Part shown: positions 9,715 to 18,506 of the stretch, one piece after another | Numbering within the stretch: the stretch's first letter is position 1 | How the letters are laid out: each line of letters opens with the position of its first letter | Assembly: GCA_001275005.1 (NCBI GenBank) | Contig: JWZX01003276.1 | Coordinates: forward strand, 1 to 44,169 | Length of the DNA stretch: 44,169 nucleotides | Source: Chrysochromulina tobinii | Taxonomy: Eukaryota > Haptophyta > Prymnesiales > Chrysochromulinaceae | Direction: 5' to 3' | The notes under the pieces: generated by a model | What the model was told of the DNA's origin: nothing | The model's input: only the letters and a program-made list of their open reading frames with translations | Databases searched by the model: none | Program-made: the position numbers and the translations under genes

Positions 9715-10731
9715 TCAGTTGGCGCCGCTGCCGTATGTGTGGAACAGGATCGAGGGCTGCGGAATTGAGTTGCCGGTGCCGGTGGGCTTGAAGGGCGCGG
9801 CGCCCTCGATGCGATTCTTGGCAGCCTCCTCCTTGGCCTCCTTGATCTTCAGGTCGAGCGGGTCCTCAATGTACTTGGGGAACTTTTCGAACGTCCCTTG
9901 CGGCCCCGATTTGGGTGCCTGGGCTGGCCGGAAGGCGCGGTCGTGCTCGGCATACTTGCCGACCACCGTCGACTTGGGCGGCCGCTCGGGCAAGCGCGGG
10001 TTCTCGGTGAAGATAGCGGACGATGCACACTTGTACGTGGGCTGGTCGAAGAAGTCGACGGAATGACTCATCGTCTTGTACGCCGGCCGGCCGGCGATCG
10101 CCTCCTTGTCCTTTGCCATCATCTCCTTCTCCTTGAGGCGCGCCGCGTCGTACGGGTCCACCGAGTGCTTGTACTCGCGCCCGCCGTACTTGCCCAAGCC
10201 CGACTCGCCCTGCAATGGCCCCGGCCCGAAGATGCAGCCCGGCGTAGACGCGCCGTACCCCTTCTTCATGGGACTGTTTTTAATCTGCTGCAGCTCGTGT
10301 GTGACTGGCTCGGGCTTCTCGCCGTGCTTGAGCACCTCGTAATCCTGCATGTGAGGAAACGGCTGCTTGTGCCCAGCTATCGTGCCGTAGTAGTCGCCCA
10401 CGCCCGAGCTCTTCTTGGGTTTGCTCGAGTACCTGAATCCGTTCGTCGTCAGGTTCCTTTTGGCCTCCTCCGTCGCCGCCTCCATCATGATCTTGTACTC
10501 CTCCTTGTGCTTTTCGCCCTCGTACAGGCGCTTGAACGTGCCGACCGGGATCTTGCCGTATTTGCCGCGGTTCCAATTGTCGCCAAGCTGGCCCTTTCGC
10601 GGGTTGTTGGTGATGAACTGCCCACCCTTCGTGCGGGAGTCCGACTGCTGGCCGTCCTGGTACGGCTCGCCCACGCCGCCAAACGACGGCATCGAGAAGG
10701 TGCCAAACCTTTGAAGATCAGTTCGGGGCAT
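9715..10731 (-). CDS. CFAP96: Cilia- and flagella-associated protein 96 homologue
   Basis: A 338-residue single-exon frame with ATG at 10731. It matches the CFAP96 (human C4orf47) family in order of motifs: an N-terminal D..RFGTFS...GVGEPY segment, the diagnostic GVGDYYGTIAG (about residues 115-125), a GKYGGREYKHSVDPYDAARLKEKE segment corresponding to the family's HS.D.YDAAKLK block, and a PKSGPQGTFEKFPKYIEDP block near the end. The family length (about 300-340) agrees. CFAP96 is a microtubule-associated protein of cilia and centrosomes in animals. The gene faces away from the F-box-like gene at 11057 and shares a 325-bp upstream region with it. Identification rests on recalled family motifs, not a search, but several independent blocks agree. 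Confidence 0.85.
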   Translation of the reverse strand: MPRTDLQRFGTFSMPSFGGVGEPYQDGQQSDSRTKGGQFITNNPRKGQLGDNWNRGKYGKIPVGTFKRLYEGEKHKEEYKIMMEAATEEAKRNLTTNGFRYSSKPKKSSGVGDYYGTIAGHKQPFPHMQDYEVLKHGEKPEPVTHELQQIKNSPMKKGYGASTPGCIFGPGPLQGESGLGKYGGREYKHSVDPYDAARLKEKEMMAKDKEAIAGRPAYKTMSHSVDFFDQPTYKCASSAIFTENPRLPERPPKSTVVGKYAEHDRAFRPAQAPKSGPQGTFEKFPKYIEDPLDLKIKEAKEEAAKNRIEGAAPFKPTGTGNSIPQPSILFHTYGSGAN

Positions 10732-11056
10732 TGTGAACGGCTCCTGCGGGTGTGCACGGCGGTGCGGTCGCGGCGGCTGCCTGCGACGAGACCTGGTGCG
10801 GCGCGCTCCTTTTCGCCTGGACCGACGAGCGCGGAACGACCCAAGCTGTTACGGAAGAAAAAGCTTTCGTCGTGTGTGAATGAAACGGAAAGCGCTCGGG
10901 ATTTATCCGGGATTCATGAAGGCCCTGACGGCCTTCCGACGGCCGCGCTTGGTTGGAGAATCGAATAAATTTGTTCCGCCGTTCCCCCCTCATCTTTGGG
11001 GGGCTTGCGAGTTGGAGATTTTTTCTGCTCCCCTCGTCCCGCTTCTCGTGGTTGCG
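10732..11056. promoter_or_regulatory. Divergent promoter region between CFAP96 and F-box-like genes
   Basis: The 325 bp between the ATGs at 10731 (minus) and 11057 (plus) must serve both genes. It includes an A-rich patch (gaagaaaaagcttt, about 10854-10867) and an AT-rich patch near 10965 (gaataaatttgttcc). No defined element is recognisable. Confidence 0.45.
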
Positions 11057-12055
11057 ATGGACGGCGAGGGGGCCTCCATCCTCTCTCGTGTCGAGGAGCA
11101 CCCGGACCTGGTTGCTCTTATCGCGTCGCATCTCGACCTCGCTGGCGTCGGCCGCCTAGCAGGCGTCGATCGCACGCTCCGCACGATCATCAGCTCGACA
11201 AATGATGCATGGGAGGGCCACTGCAGCCACCTGTGGGATAGGAAGGTATATGTGCCCCTGAGGGCGCGCAAGCTGCGTGCCTCTGGAGATGCTCGCGCTG
11301 CCCTGCGGCTCTCGATCGAGGACGCAGAGCGCACGTGGTTGACGGACGACGAACTTTGCGCCTTGGAGTGGAACTTCAGGTTCAAGGCATCAGCTGGTGA
11401 ATCGTGGACCGAGGAGGATCCGTATTGGAACGACCTGCCGCCCACACGGGTCAAGTTCGAGATGCCCAGCGCGACCGGCGGAGAGGTGGGCGGCGAGGCC
11501 GACGGCGCGGAGAGCCGGGGCACGATGAAGCCCTCGGGCTTCGAGATGCTCGAGCACCGGTCGCTCCGCTGGCAGTGGGCGAAGGGCCGCGGCGAGGACG
11601 TCGGGGGCGATCGCTCGCGCCTGGAGCTCTACGTCGACGGCCGCAAGGTGCCTACGTACCACGTGTCACGCCACTCCAACTGGGGCTTCCTCATGCAGTC
11701 GTGTTGGGTGCTGTACACGAGCTTCCCGATGCCGGTTCGTGGCACCGATCCCTCTCTCGACGACGAGGCGCTCGAGATTACCATCGAGCGCCAGAGCCGT
11801 GAGGCGCGCGCATACAACACGGGCCTCTTCTACGATCCGACCGCCGAGGTCGACGGCGGCGCGGGCTCTGCCGATGGCGAGCAGCGCGTCGTGGTCTCGC
11901 TCTCAAACGGTCAGACAGCCGAGCTGCCGCTCTGGCTGCTGCAGCATATGGTGCTCGCACAGAACGGCGAGCTGGAGGCGGAGGACGATGGCTCGAGCGA
12001 GGGCGAGAATGGCGACGACGAGGGCGAGATGGCGAAGCTCAAGGCGATTGCTTAG
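11057..12055 (+). CDS. F-box-like protein
   Basis: A 332-residue protein beginning at the ATG at 11057; the frame is open further upstream, but this ATG begins the first stretch with protein-like composition. Residues about 10-60 resemble an F-box: HPDLVALIASHLDLAGVGRLAGVDRTLR followed by a W/L-rich segment (DAWEGHCSHLWDRKVY). The centre has repeated Trp-rich blocks (LCALEWNFRFK, WTEEDPYWNDLPP, SLRWQWAKG, NWGFLMQSCWVLYTSF) that could form a beta-rich substrate-binding part. The C-terminus is acidic and low-complexity. F-box proteins bind Skp1 in SCF ubiquitin ligases. Here the Skp1-binding assignment is inferred from the N-terminal pattern only; the C-terminal domain is not one I recognise. 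Confidence 0.7.
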   Translation: MDGEGASILSRVEEHPDLVALIASHLDLAGVGRLAGVDRTLRTIISSTNDAWEGHCSHLWDRKVYVPLRARKLRASGDARAALRLSIEDAERTWLTDDELCALEWNFRFKASAGESWTEEDPYWNDLPPTRVKFEMPSATGGEVGGEADGAESRGTMKPSGFEMLEHRSLRWQWAKGRGEDVGGDRSRLELYVDGRKVPTYHVSRHSNWGFLMQSCWVLYTSFPMPVRGTDPSLDDEALEITIERQSREARAYNTGLFYDPTAEVDGGAGSADGEQRVVVSLSNGQTAELPLWLLQHMVLAQNGELEAEDDGSSEGENGDDEGEMAKLKAIA

Positions 12056-12356
12056 ATTGTTTTGCATGTGTACTTCTCGTCTTCGCTTGAGTGGGGGTCG
12101 AATTCACGTACCGTGCGGCGCAGGCCACGTGTCTGTGGGAGATGTGTTGTCTGTTGAGTGTGTGGGTGGGCGGCGATGGTGACGCTGCATCACCACGCGA
12201 TCATCCCCGGTCCGCCGTCGCGCGGCAGGCGCGCTGACAATTTTGTTACACGATATCAATATATTCTGTTATATTCAATATTTCTGCAGCATAGAGCATT
12301 GTTGTATGAACGATTGGTGGCGCACACGCAGCTAGCACCGAACTCAGCGCTTCAGG
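12056..12356. other. Short convergent intergenic region
   Basis: This 301-bp gap carries the 3' flanks of two convergent genes. An AT-rich stretch (about 12238-12310, with acacgatatcaatatattctgt) may hold cleavage and polyadenylation signals. No gene is seen. Confidence 0.5.
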
Positions 12357-13688
12357 TCAGCCAAAGCTGGCTGCCCACTCCTGACGGCAGGCTTGGTATG
12401 CGTGTTTATCCACGGGGTGCACGCAGTTGGAACGGAACCGCACGCGGTCCGTCCTCGCCCGCGCTGCAGCAATGGGCCTTTGGACCGCCTGGGTCGCGCC
12501 GTCATCACTGCCGCCGCCCTCGCCCTCGCCCTCGCCGGACGTGCCGCTGCCATCGGCCGTCGGCGGAGGGTCGTACACATAGAACGGCACGGACAGCGCC
12601 CATCGCTGGCCGCGTGTCAATGGCTTGATACCGTGGACATTCTCCCATCCAGACGAGAAGAAGGCGGCGCGCCCAACAGCCGGCTCGACGACCATCCAGG
12701 CCCACGTGCGGTTGTGCAGGAATTCGAGCTCACCGCCGCCAAAGTCGGCACCATGCTCGTTCAGCCACACAATCGAGGAGAAGTGGAAATGAGGAGCGAG
12801 CGACTCATCACAATGGTAGTTGGACTCGGCGGAACCCTGCGCGTTCCCGTCGGCCGCGGCCTCGGCGGCGAAGCGCTCGCTCCCGCGCTCTGCCAGGGTG
12901 ATGGGCACCGGCGACGCGACGGCGGTAACGGCGCTGGCTCCGGCTGGGTCGGCTGGGTCGACACCAACGCCGCCGCTGGCCGCTGCATGCGCTGCCCGTG
13001 CTTCGTCCCTCGTGCGACTCGGGTAGATTTGAATGTCCGCAGGCATGGGCTTCTCCCCGATGCGCCGGAGCGCGAGCAACGTTTCGGCCACGCCCAGTCG
13101 ATGCAGTGGAAGCCCAAATGTCTCTGCCGCGACGCGACGCATCCGCTCCGCGACGCGGAGGCTAAGCACATGGCCGGCCGTTGAGCCGTTGCGAGCGGAG
13201 CGCATGAAGTCGACGCGCACGTACGGCCAATGCTCGGTAACGTCGCGCGCCGCACCCCCCTCGCTGTCAAGCACGCCTTTTCCGTGCGCCACGAGCTCCG
13301 CCGCCTCGGCGGCTGTCACTACGCCGTCGAATACGTGCAGCCCACATCGGTCGAGGCTGCACAGCGCGTGGCCGCACGCGCGGCCACGCACGAGCTTCAG
13401 ATCGAGCAGGTCGCGATCAAACGAATGCCTCCGCGACAACTCCGACAGCTTGTGGCGCGGCATCAAGCATGTCAGATTCTTGTGGTAGCTGGCGCCCTTG
13501 GTTACTGCCTTGAGGCGCTGGACGTATGCGCCGCTTGGTTGAAGCGCCGCTGGCAACGCTCGTCGCCGTGCCTCGTACTGCAGCATGTCCTGCTCGATGG
13601 CGTCGCGTAGCAGCGAATAGTCCACTGCCGCAGCCGCCTCGGTGGTGAAGAGGCCGCTCATGGCGCCGTCGTTGCAAGAAGTCGCCAT
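12357..13688 (-). CDS. 2OG-Fe(II) dioxygenase, OGFOD3/prolyl-4-hydroxylase type
   Basis: A 443-residue protein from the ATG at 13688. The C-terminal half has the double-stranded beta-helix signature of P4H-type dioxygenases. His292-x-Asp294 lies in NYHCDES, the distal iron ligand His352 in ENVHGI, and Arg362, ten residues later in RGQRW, is the 2-oxoglutarate-binding basic residue. Between them DFGGGELEFL and GRAAFFSSGWENVH match the OGFOD3-like subgroup. The N-terminal half (DGVVTAAEAAELVAHGK, about residue 120) has the entry helix seen in P4Hc domains. Unlike animal OGFOD3, no transmembrane segment is visible. The domain suggests hydroxylation of a protein or small-molecule substrate; the substrate cannot be predicted. 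The C-terminus is rich in Gly and Glu, then basic. Confidence 0.85.
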   Translation of the reverse strand: MATSCNDGAMSGLFTTEAAAAVDYSLLRDAIEQDMLQYEARRRALPAALQPSGAYVQRLKAVTKGASYHKNLTCLMPRHKLSELSRRHSFDRDLLDLKLVRGRACGHALCSLDRCGLHVFDGVVTAAEAAELVAHGKGVLDSEGGAARDVTEHWPYVRVDFMRSARNGSTAGHVLSLRVAERMRRVAAETFGLPLHRLGVAETLLALRRIGEKPMPADIQIYPSRTRDEARAAHAAASGGVGVDPADPAGASAVTAVASPVPITLAERGSERFAAEAAADGNAQGSAESNYHCDESLAPHFHFSSIVWLNEHGADFGGGELEFLHNRTWAWMVVEPAVGRAAFFSSGWENVHGIKPLTRGQRWALSVPFYVYDPPPTADGSGTSGEGEGEGGGSDDGATQAVQRPIAAARARTDRVRFRSNCVHPVDKHAYQACRQEWAASFG

Positions 13689-14617
13689 TGTGAACAACGG
13701 AGTTCACTATGAATACACACACACAACGGAGTTCACCGCGGGTATGGCCCGCTACAGGTAAACAGTAGGTGTGAATACTATGTGAATGAGGGCGAGCCGA
13801 CCACTTCCGGTCCGGCCGAGCATGCATGCAGTCACGGTCCATATTACCATATCGGGCGTACAGTACCGGTATCATCTTGGGCGCAGGACCTCGTGACTGT
13901 ACTGGGTCGTGACCCGCTCGAGTGAGCTTCGAGAATCTCCTCGTGCGCACTGTCGTGTTGTTGTTGTCGTATCCCGCCCTCCCTTTTCCCTGGCGCCTGG
14001 GGGTTTCTGAGGCATTGGGCGATTCTTTGGGGGGACGTCGTGTTCGTCGCGTTCTAGCTCTATACATAATACATCCCAACCGAGCCTCTCCAACGAACTG
14101 TGAAGCTGAGCCATCCTTTACGTTGTTATATGTGCCGCCCACGCACGCCGGCATGCTCCACGTCCACGACGTGACTGGTACCGTACCAGTACATGCACCG
14201 GTCAACGGGTCAAGTCTTAAGTGTTATCTCGTACACAATGAATCGACCGAGTATGCAGTATCTTTCACGAGTTTGGGGCGTTCGGTTGTGGCCGCGCGCT
14301 AAGCCGCTCGACACTCAGTTAGGTGCCCCCCCCTCCGAGACGCGAGAGGCCGAGCCCCCCCTCCGATACCCCTCCGAAGCCCCTCGCCTACCCCTCGCCA
14401 GCGTTGCGCACGCGCTCCCCCACACCCCCAAGCACAAGGGCAAGGGCGTGGCATGGGGAGCGGATTGTCCCGCGTCACGCGTTCACACCGCAGGGACGGT
14501 GGGTCGTGGGTGGGCCAGACGCCAGCGTGGTTCACTCGCTTACAGTCGGCCAGGGGACGGCCTGGTGGTGCGATTGCGAATGCGGCCACCATGCTGTCAT
14601 ACCCACCACCGACATTC
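13689..14617. other. 0.9-kb intergenic region with palindromic upstream motifs
   Basis: The gap lies upstream of the dioxygenase gene and downstream of the BTB gene. It contains the palindrome taccggta (13864-13871) about 176 bp before the dioxygenase ATG, and an inverted repeat actggtac-c-gtaccagt at 14174-14190. A C-rich tract with poly-C runs lies at about 14320-14400. A minus-strand frame of about 130 codons overlapping 14299-14700 is Arg/Gly-rich and not convincing. No gene is supported. Confidence 0.5.
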
Positions 14618-15976
14618 TCAATTGATCTCGACTCGCACCTGGCGCGACTGACCCTGCTCGTGCGAGAGCAGCTCGACCCAGCCACTTTCGAGTTCTTCAT
14701 GAGCGGCCGAGCCCAGCGACAACGTCTTGATCAGCGTCCACTCGCCGTCGTCGTCGTCGCGGCCCTTGATACGCAGCCGGCTGGGAGAGAAGTTATCGAA
14801 ACTGACATGCCGGTACATCCCCAGTCGGCAGACCGGTACGTCCCCACGAGCTCGGGCGAGCTCGATCCAATGAAGAGGGTCGGGGCTCGGCTCGACGTTG
14901 CTCTTCCCATTTGTATGCCAGTACGGATCGATGCTCGTCGCATCGAGCACTGCGACTGCCTTGCCATAGTGTGCATGTGAGCCGTCCTCGTCGCCACCCT
15001 CGCTAGAGCAGTTCAGCACACGAAGCTTGGGGTAGAGCTCGCGAGGCAAGCTCTTCTCGACGCCATGAACGAAGCGAAGCAAAGACGTCGTCAGAAGGTC
15101 CTTGGCCCACGGCGCCGCGAGAAGCGGCTCCGGCTGCACCTGCGACTGCACGAAGCTGAACGAGAGCAGCGGGAATCGCACGGCCGCGAAGAGGGAGCGC
15201 ATCTCGGACTCGTTGGGTTGCCGCTCTTGGGCCCTCACCCAGCGCACCGCGGCCCGAAAGACAGCCTCCTCCTCCTTCACTTCAAGCTCATCCTGTGGCA
15301 GTAGCCGAAGCACGAGCTGGAGAGGCGCCGACAGCCAGGCGTCACTTGCGGCAATCGTCTGGAAGTGAAACGACACGTACTCGAGCGCATGACTCGACAG
15401 CTCAGAGAGCATCAGTCGATCTGCGAGATCCCACGACTCGATCGCGTTGGCTTCGTTGAGCCGAGCGATCATGGCACCGACGGCGGCTTCTTGCAGCGCA
15501 GGCATCAGAAGTCGAGACGCCGCCTCGAGCACTTCGGTGAGGCAGCTCTCGTTGAACGTACAGGTGCCCTTGTACATGAACGTCAGCAGCGCCTTGAAGG
15601 TCGGTGCGGAGAGCTCAGAGAGCTCAAGGGTACTCACACTTGCCATCGTTGCCCCCGCCCCAATCAGGCTTCCCTTGAAGTATCCTGATGTGGCGACAAG
15701 CATAACTCGATGAGCCTCAAATGTACGGCCGTTGACAACCAGCTTGATATCACACAAATCACCCGCCTCCCACAGCGAAGCCAGCTCGGTCCGCAGGTTT
15801 CCCGTATCATCACGAGATCCAAGCGTGCATGTAGCGATGGGCGGCAGCGAGTTGGAAAAGGAATCGTGCGTCAACAAGCCAAGGGAGCGCTTTCTGCTCA
15901 GCATCCTCAACACACTCTCCGCCACGCCGGAAGCGCGTCCAGGAGCTGTCGTGAAAGTAAAAGTTGATGGGTGCAT
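14618..15976 (-). CDS. BTB/POZ and BACK domain protein
   Basis: A 452-residue single-exon protein with ATG at 15976. A BTB/POZ domain lies at about 66-170: the entry motif GDLCDIKLVVNGRTFEAHR, then VMLVATSGYFKGSL, and LSAPTFKALLTFMYKG at the end of the core fold. A BACK domain follows (about 178-285) with SWDLADRLMLSELSSHALEYV and EEEAVFRAAVRWV. No kelch repeats follow; the last 150 residues are a different domain. Proteins of this layout usually act as substrate adaptors of cullin-3 ubiquitin ligases; that role is inferred from the domains. The C-terminal domain may be the substrate-recognition part. The divergent 34-bp perfect palindrome at 16030-16063 lies just upstream. Confidence 0.88.
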   Translation of the reverse strand: MHPSTFTFTTAPGRASGVAESVLRMLSRKRSLGLLTHDSFSNSLPPIATCTLGSRDDTGNLRTELASLWEAGDLCDIKLVVNGRTFEAHRVMLVATSGYFKGSLIGAGATMASVSTLELSELSAPTFKALLTFMYKGTCTFNESCLTEVLEAASRLLMPALQEAAVGAMIARLNEANAIESWDLADRLMLSELSSHALEYVSFHFQTIAASDAWLSAPLQLVLRLLPQDELEVKEEEAVFRAAVRWVRAQERQPNESEMRSLFAAVRFPLLSFSFVQSQVQPEPLLAAPWAKDLLTTSLLRFVHGVEKSLPRELYPKLRVLNCSSEGGDEDGSHAHYGKAVAVLDATSIDPYWHTNGKSNVEPSPDPLHWIELARARGDVPVCRLGMYRHVSFDNFSPSRLRIKGRDDDDGEWTLIKTLSLGSAAHEELESGWVELLSHEQGQSRQVRVEIN

Positions 15977-16399
15977 GCAATTGCAACACTTCGGCCCGCT
16001 TGGTTGAGCGGTGTTCGAGCAAAGTATGTGTTCAGTTCAGTTCAGTACTGAACTGAACTGAACTAGTATGTACACTCAGCCTCCTCATGTTTTGAATTAC
16101 GATGAACACAAGGGTTACGCGCGCACACTCGCCGCTGGCCCCTTGCCTCTCCTAGCCTCTCCATAGTCCATTTCCCCACAAGCGCGGGGCGTCTCCTGTG
16201 CAGGTGTCTCCCAGGCTCGTCCTGGGAGGCGCCCTTCGATGAGCAGGAAATGAGGGAAACAGAGGGACTGTATTGCGCACCTGTGCGTTCAAAGCCAAAC
16301 GGACGCACTTGCTCCCTCGCACTGGGCTCCAGATCGATGGTGACGCGAGCGCGCAGGCCGCCTCTGCCAAGCCGAGAGACAGATAGAGCTTGCCCGGTG
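15977..16399. promoter_or_regulatory. Upstream region of the BTB gene with a 34-bp perfect palindrome
   Basis: This 423-bp gap lies between the 3' end of the EF-hand gene and the start of the BTB gene, both on the minus strand. Positions 16030-16063 form a perfect 34-bp palindrome with no spacer, each half being gttcagttcagttcagt read inward. It sits 54-87 bp upstream of the BTB ATG, so it could be a promoter element or a cruciform/hairpin in a 5' UTR. The remainder shows no gene. Confidence 0.6.
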
Positions 16400-17939
16400 T
16401 CACTTGTGGCAAAACCTGCGCCGCTCGCGGCTCCATGGGTCAGCCGCCGGATTCTGCTTTGCCTCCTCACGAAGACGGAGCCAGCCGACGGTGAGCCAGT
16501 TGCTGAACTCGGTGACGCCGATCATGGTGTGATCGCCGGCCGACACGAGCTTGAAGGTGTGGGAGGCCACGTCACGCAGCTCCTCTTCCCACAGCGCCTC
16601 GTCATCGACCACCTTCTTTACGTGCGAGATGAACTGAGGAATGGCGAGACTCGAGAAGCACACATCAGTGACCGACGAGGTGAGGCAGGAGTAAGGCAGG
16701 AGAACTCTCGAGGACGCGACGCGTGCCACTCACCTCGTGGCGCGAGATCGCCCCGTCGTTTGCGCTCGAGTCCCATGCGCGTAGCAGGTCGACAGGCCCA
16801 ATGGCTGCATGAGAGAGCGTGAGCTGCAGTGCCTTGCGCAGCGTCTCGGGAGTCCACTCGATGTCTCTCGGAGCCGGCTTCCGTAGCGTCAGCCTCTGCG
16901 CTCTGTCGCGCTTCGCTTCCGCCCCCCGCATCCATGCGTACAGGTCCCGCTGGCCGATGACACCCGAGCCGTCGGTGTCCATTTGTTCGAAGAGCCCCCG
17001 CACGAGTGCCTTCTCGCGGCGCACTGCGATCATCCCGATACGCTCGAGCGCACGCCCGAGCTGTGCCTCGCTCAGCGTGCCATTCGCGCCGCAGGTCATC
17101 GCGCAGAAGAGGTCCGAGATGCGCGCGGGCGGCTCGTGCGCCGCGAGTAGCGCGCCCAGCTGCAGCCGAAGCGCTTCGTAGCTCTCGGTGGTGAGCTGCC
17201 ACGCGCGGGTATCTAGCACCACGGCCGCGTGCTCGGCTTCGTACGAGAGGCCGAGAATAAATCGCTTGGCTTCACGCGAGGCGCCGCGTAGCTTGAGAGC
17301 GCTCAGGAGCTCAGAGCCGTCGACCGTCCCGGATCCTGACGGATCGAGCTCAGCGAAGAGATCGTGCGAGATTGCTCCGAATCCGAGATCTTCCGCAGCG
17401 TGCTGGAACTCGGCGGCGTCGAGCGTGCCGTCGGTGCCCTTCTGGTCGTACCTTCGGAAGATTGCATCAAGCCCCACGCCGGTCTGGCTCTGCACGTAGC
17501 CCAGGAGGAACATGAAGAACTCATCCAGCGAGATCGTGCCGCTCCCGTCGAGATCGCACCTCTCGAAGAGGATGGTCACCTCGTCGTCCGTGAGGGGCGT
17601 CGTGGTGGGTACTACGAGCCTTCGGAACTCGTCCATCGTCAGGCTGCCCGAGTTGTCCACGTCGGCAGCGAAAAACTGCTCGGCCGCATCGCGCATCAGT
17701 TTCACGGCCTGGGGTACCACCGGCACCTCGCTCAGTCCTGCGACCTCGTCTTCACAGAACCTCGGCGACGCATTCAGAAGCGACTGCGATGGCGTCTGGC
17801 TGCGACGCTTCGACGGAGCCCTCTTCGAAGCGAGGCCAACAGCCACGCGCCCCGCACTAGCGCGGTCCTGGAGCACCGCCTCATGAAGCTCCTGGGTCCG
17901 CGATTTCGATGACTTTCGGTGCCGCCCACTCCCACTCAT
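16400..17939 (-). CDS. Multi-EF-hand calcium-binding protein
   Basis: Two exons (17939-16734 and 16633-16400) give 479 residues. A 100-bp intron starts gtgagt and ends cctcag. It splits the last well-formed EF-hand exactly before its Phe (ISRHE|F), and splicing keeps the frame. About eight EF-hand units are visible: DVDNSGSLTMDEF, DLDGSGTISLDEF, DQKGTDGTLDAAEF (with an extra residue), DPSGSGTVDGSEL, a degenerate TCGANGTLSEAQL, DTDGSGVIGQRDL, DSSANDGAISRHEF, and a degenerate last one. About five should bind calcium. I start at MSGSGRHRK (17939). The frame stays open to another ATG at 18266, but that extension has codon use unlike the rest. Flagellar or centrin-like calcium signalling is plausible given the neighbours, but this is inference. 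Confidence 0.85.
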
Positions 17940-18506
17940 GGAAGGGACACTTGAAGCCGGCCGGCTGACGAGCTGCTGTGCCGTCCTCTGTAAAGGCTGT
18001 CGATTCGGTACATGGTGTAGGAAGATCGGATCGAGCAGAGATCGAGGACTTCCCATGCAAAGGTGCGACTGAGCGAAGAGCACAGCTTTCGTGGCACGTG
18101 GGTTAGGCAGAAACGGATGTGAAGCACTGCGTAGGCGTGGCAAAGGCGCCCGACTGCCTTGGAGCGGTGCAATCGACCTCCACGAATCCGTAAACCCCCT
18201 ACTTCCTGGCGTGACTGCCCTCCCGAATGCGAATGGAGTGTGGAGGGCATCGCGTGATACTGACATCGCGTGATGCGGTACACGAGGGTTGCAAAAACCA
18301 TTGAGCGAAGCGTGTCTTCATACGAAAAATGAATCTTCTTATCTTTCACATCACGCATGCAACCCACCGACCACATTTCTTGTGCACGACCCCGTCTAGA
18401 ACTCGTCATCAAGTGAAACCATGTAATTGCATGTCAAAGGAAGGACACTCACCTTTCGTCCCATTTAGGCAAGTTTCGAATAAGGAAGAACTCGTCCATT
18501 ACGAGC
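17940..18506. promoter_or_regulatory. Divergent promoter region between two EF-hand genes
   Basis: The 567-bp interval separates the ATG of the multi-EF-hand gene (17939, minus) from that of the next gene (18507, plus). Part of it (17940-18266) is open in the minus-strand frame and could be an N-terminal extension instead. The stretch 18300-18500 has lower GC content. No specific element can be named. Confidence 0.4.

Noticed and set aside
9898-10968. 356-codon plus-strand frame opposite CFAP96
   Set aside because: Antisense shadow; the minus strand holds clear CFAP96 motifs, while this frame is Arg/Leu-rich without a pattern.
17940-18266. N-terminal extension of the multi-EF-hand protein to the ATG at 18266
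   Set aside because: The frame is open, but codon use and composition differ from the remainder, and MSGSGRHRK at 17939 is a more natural start. RNA data could reverse this.
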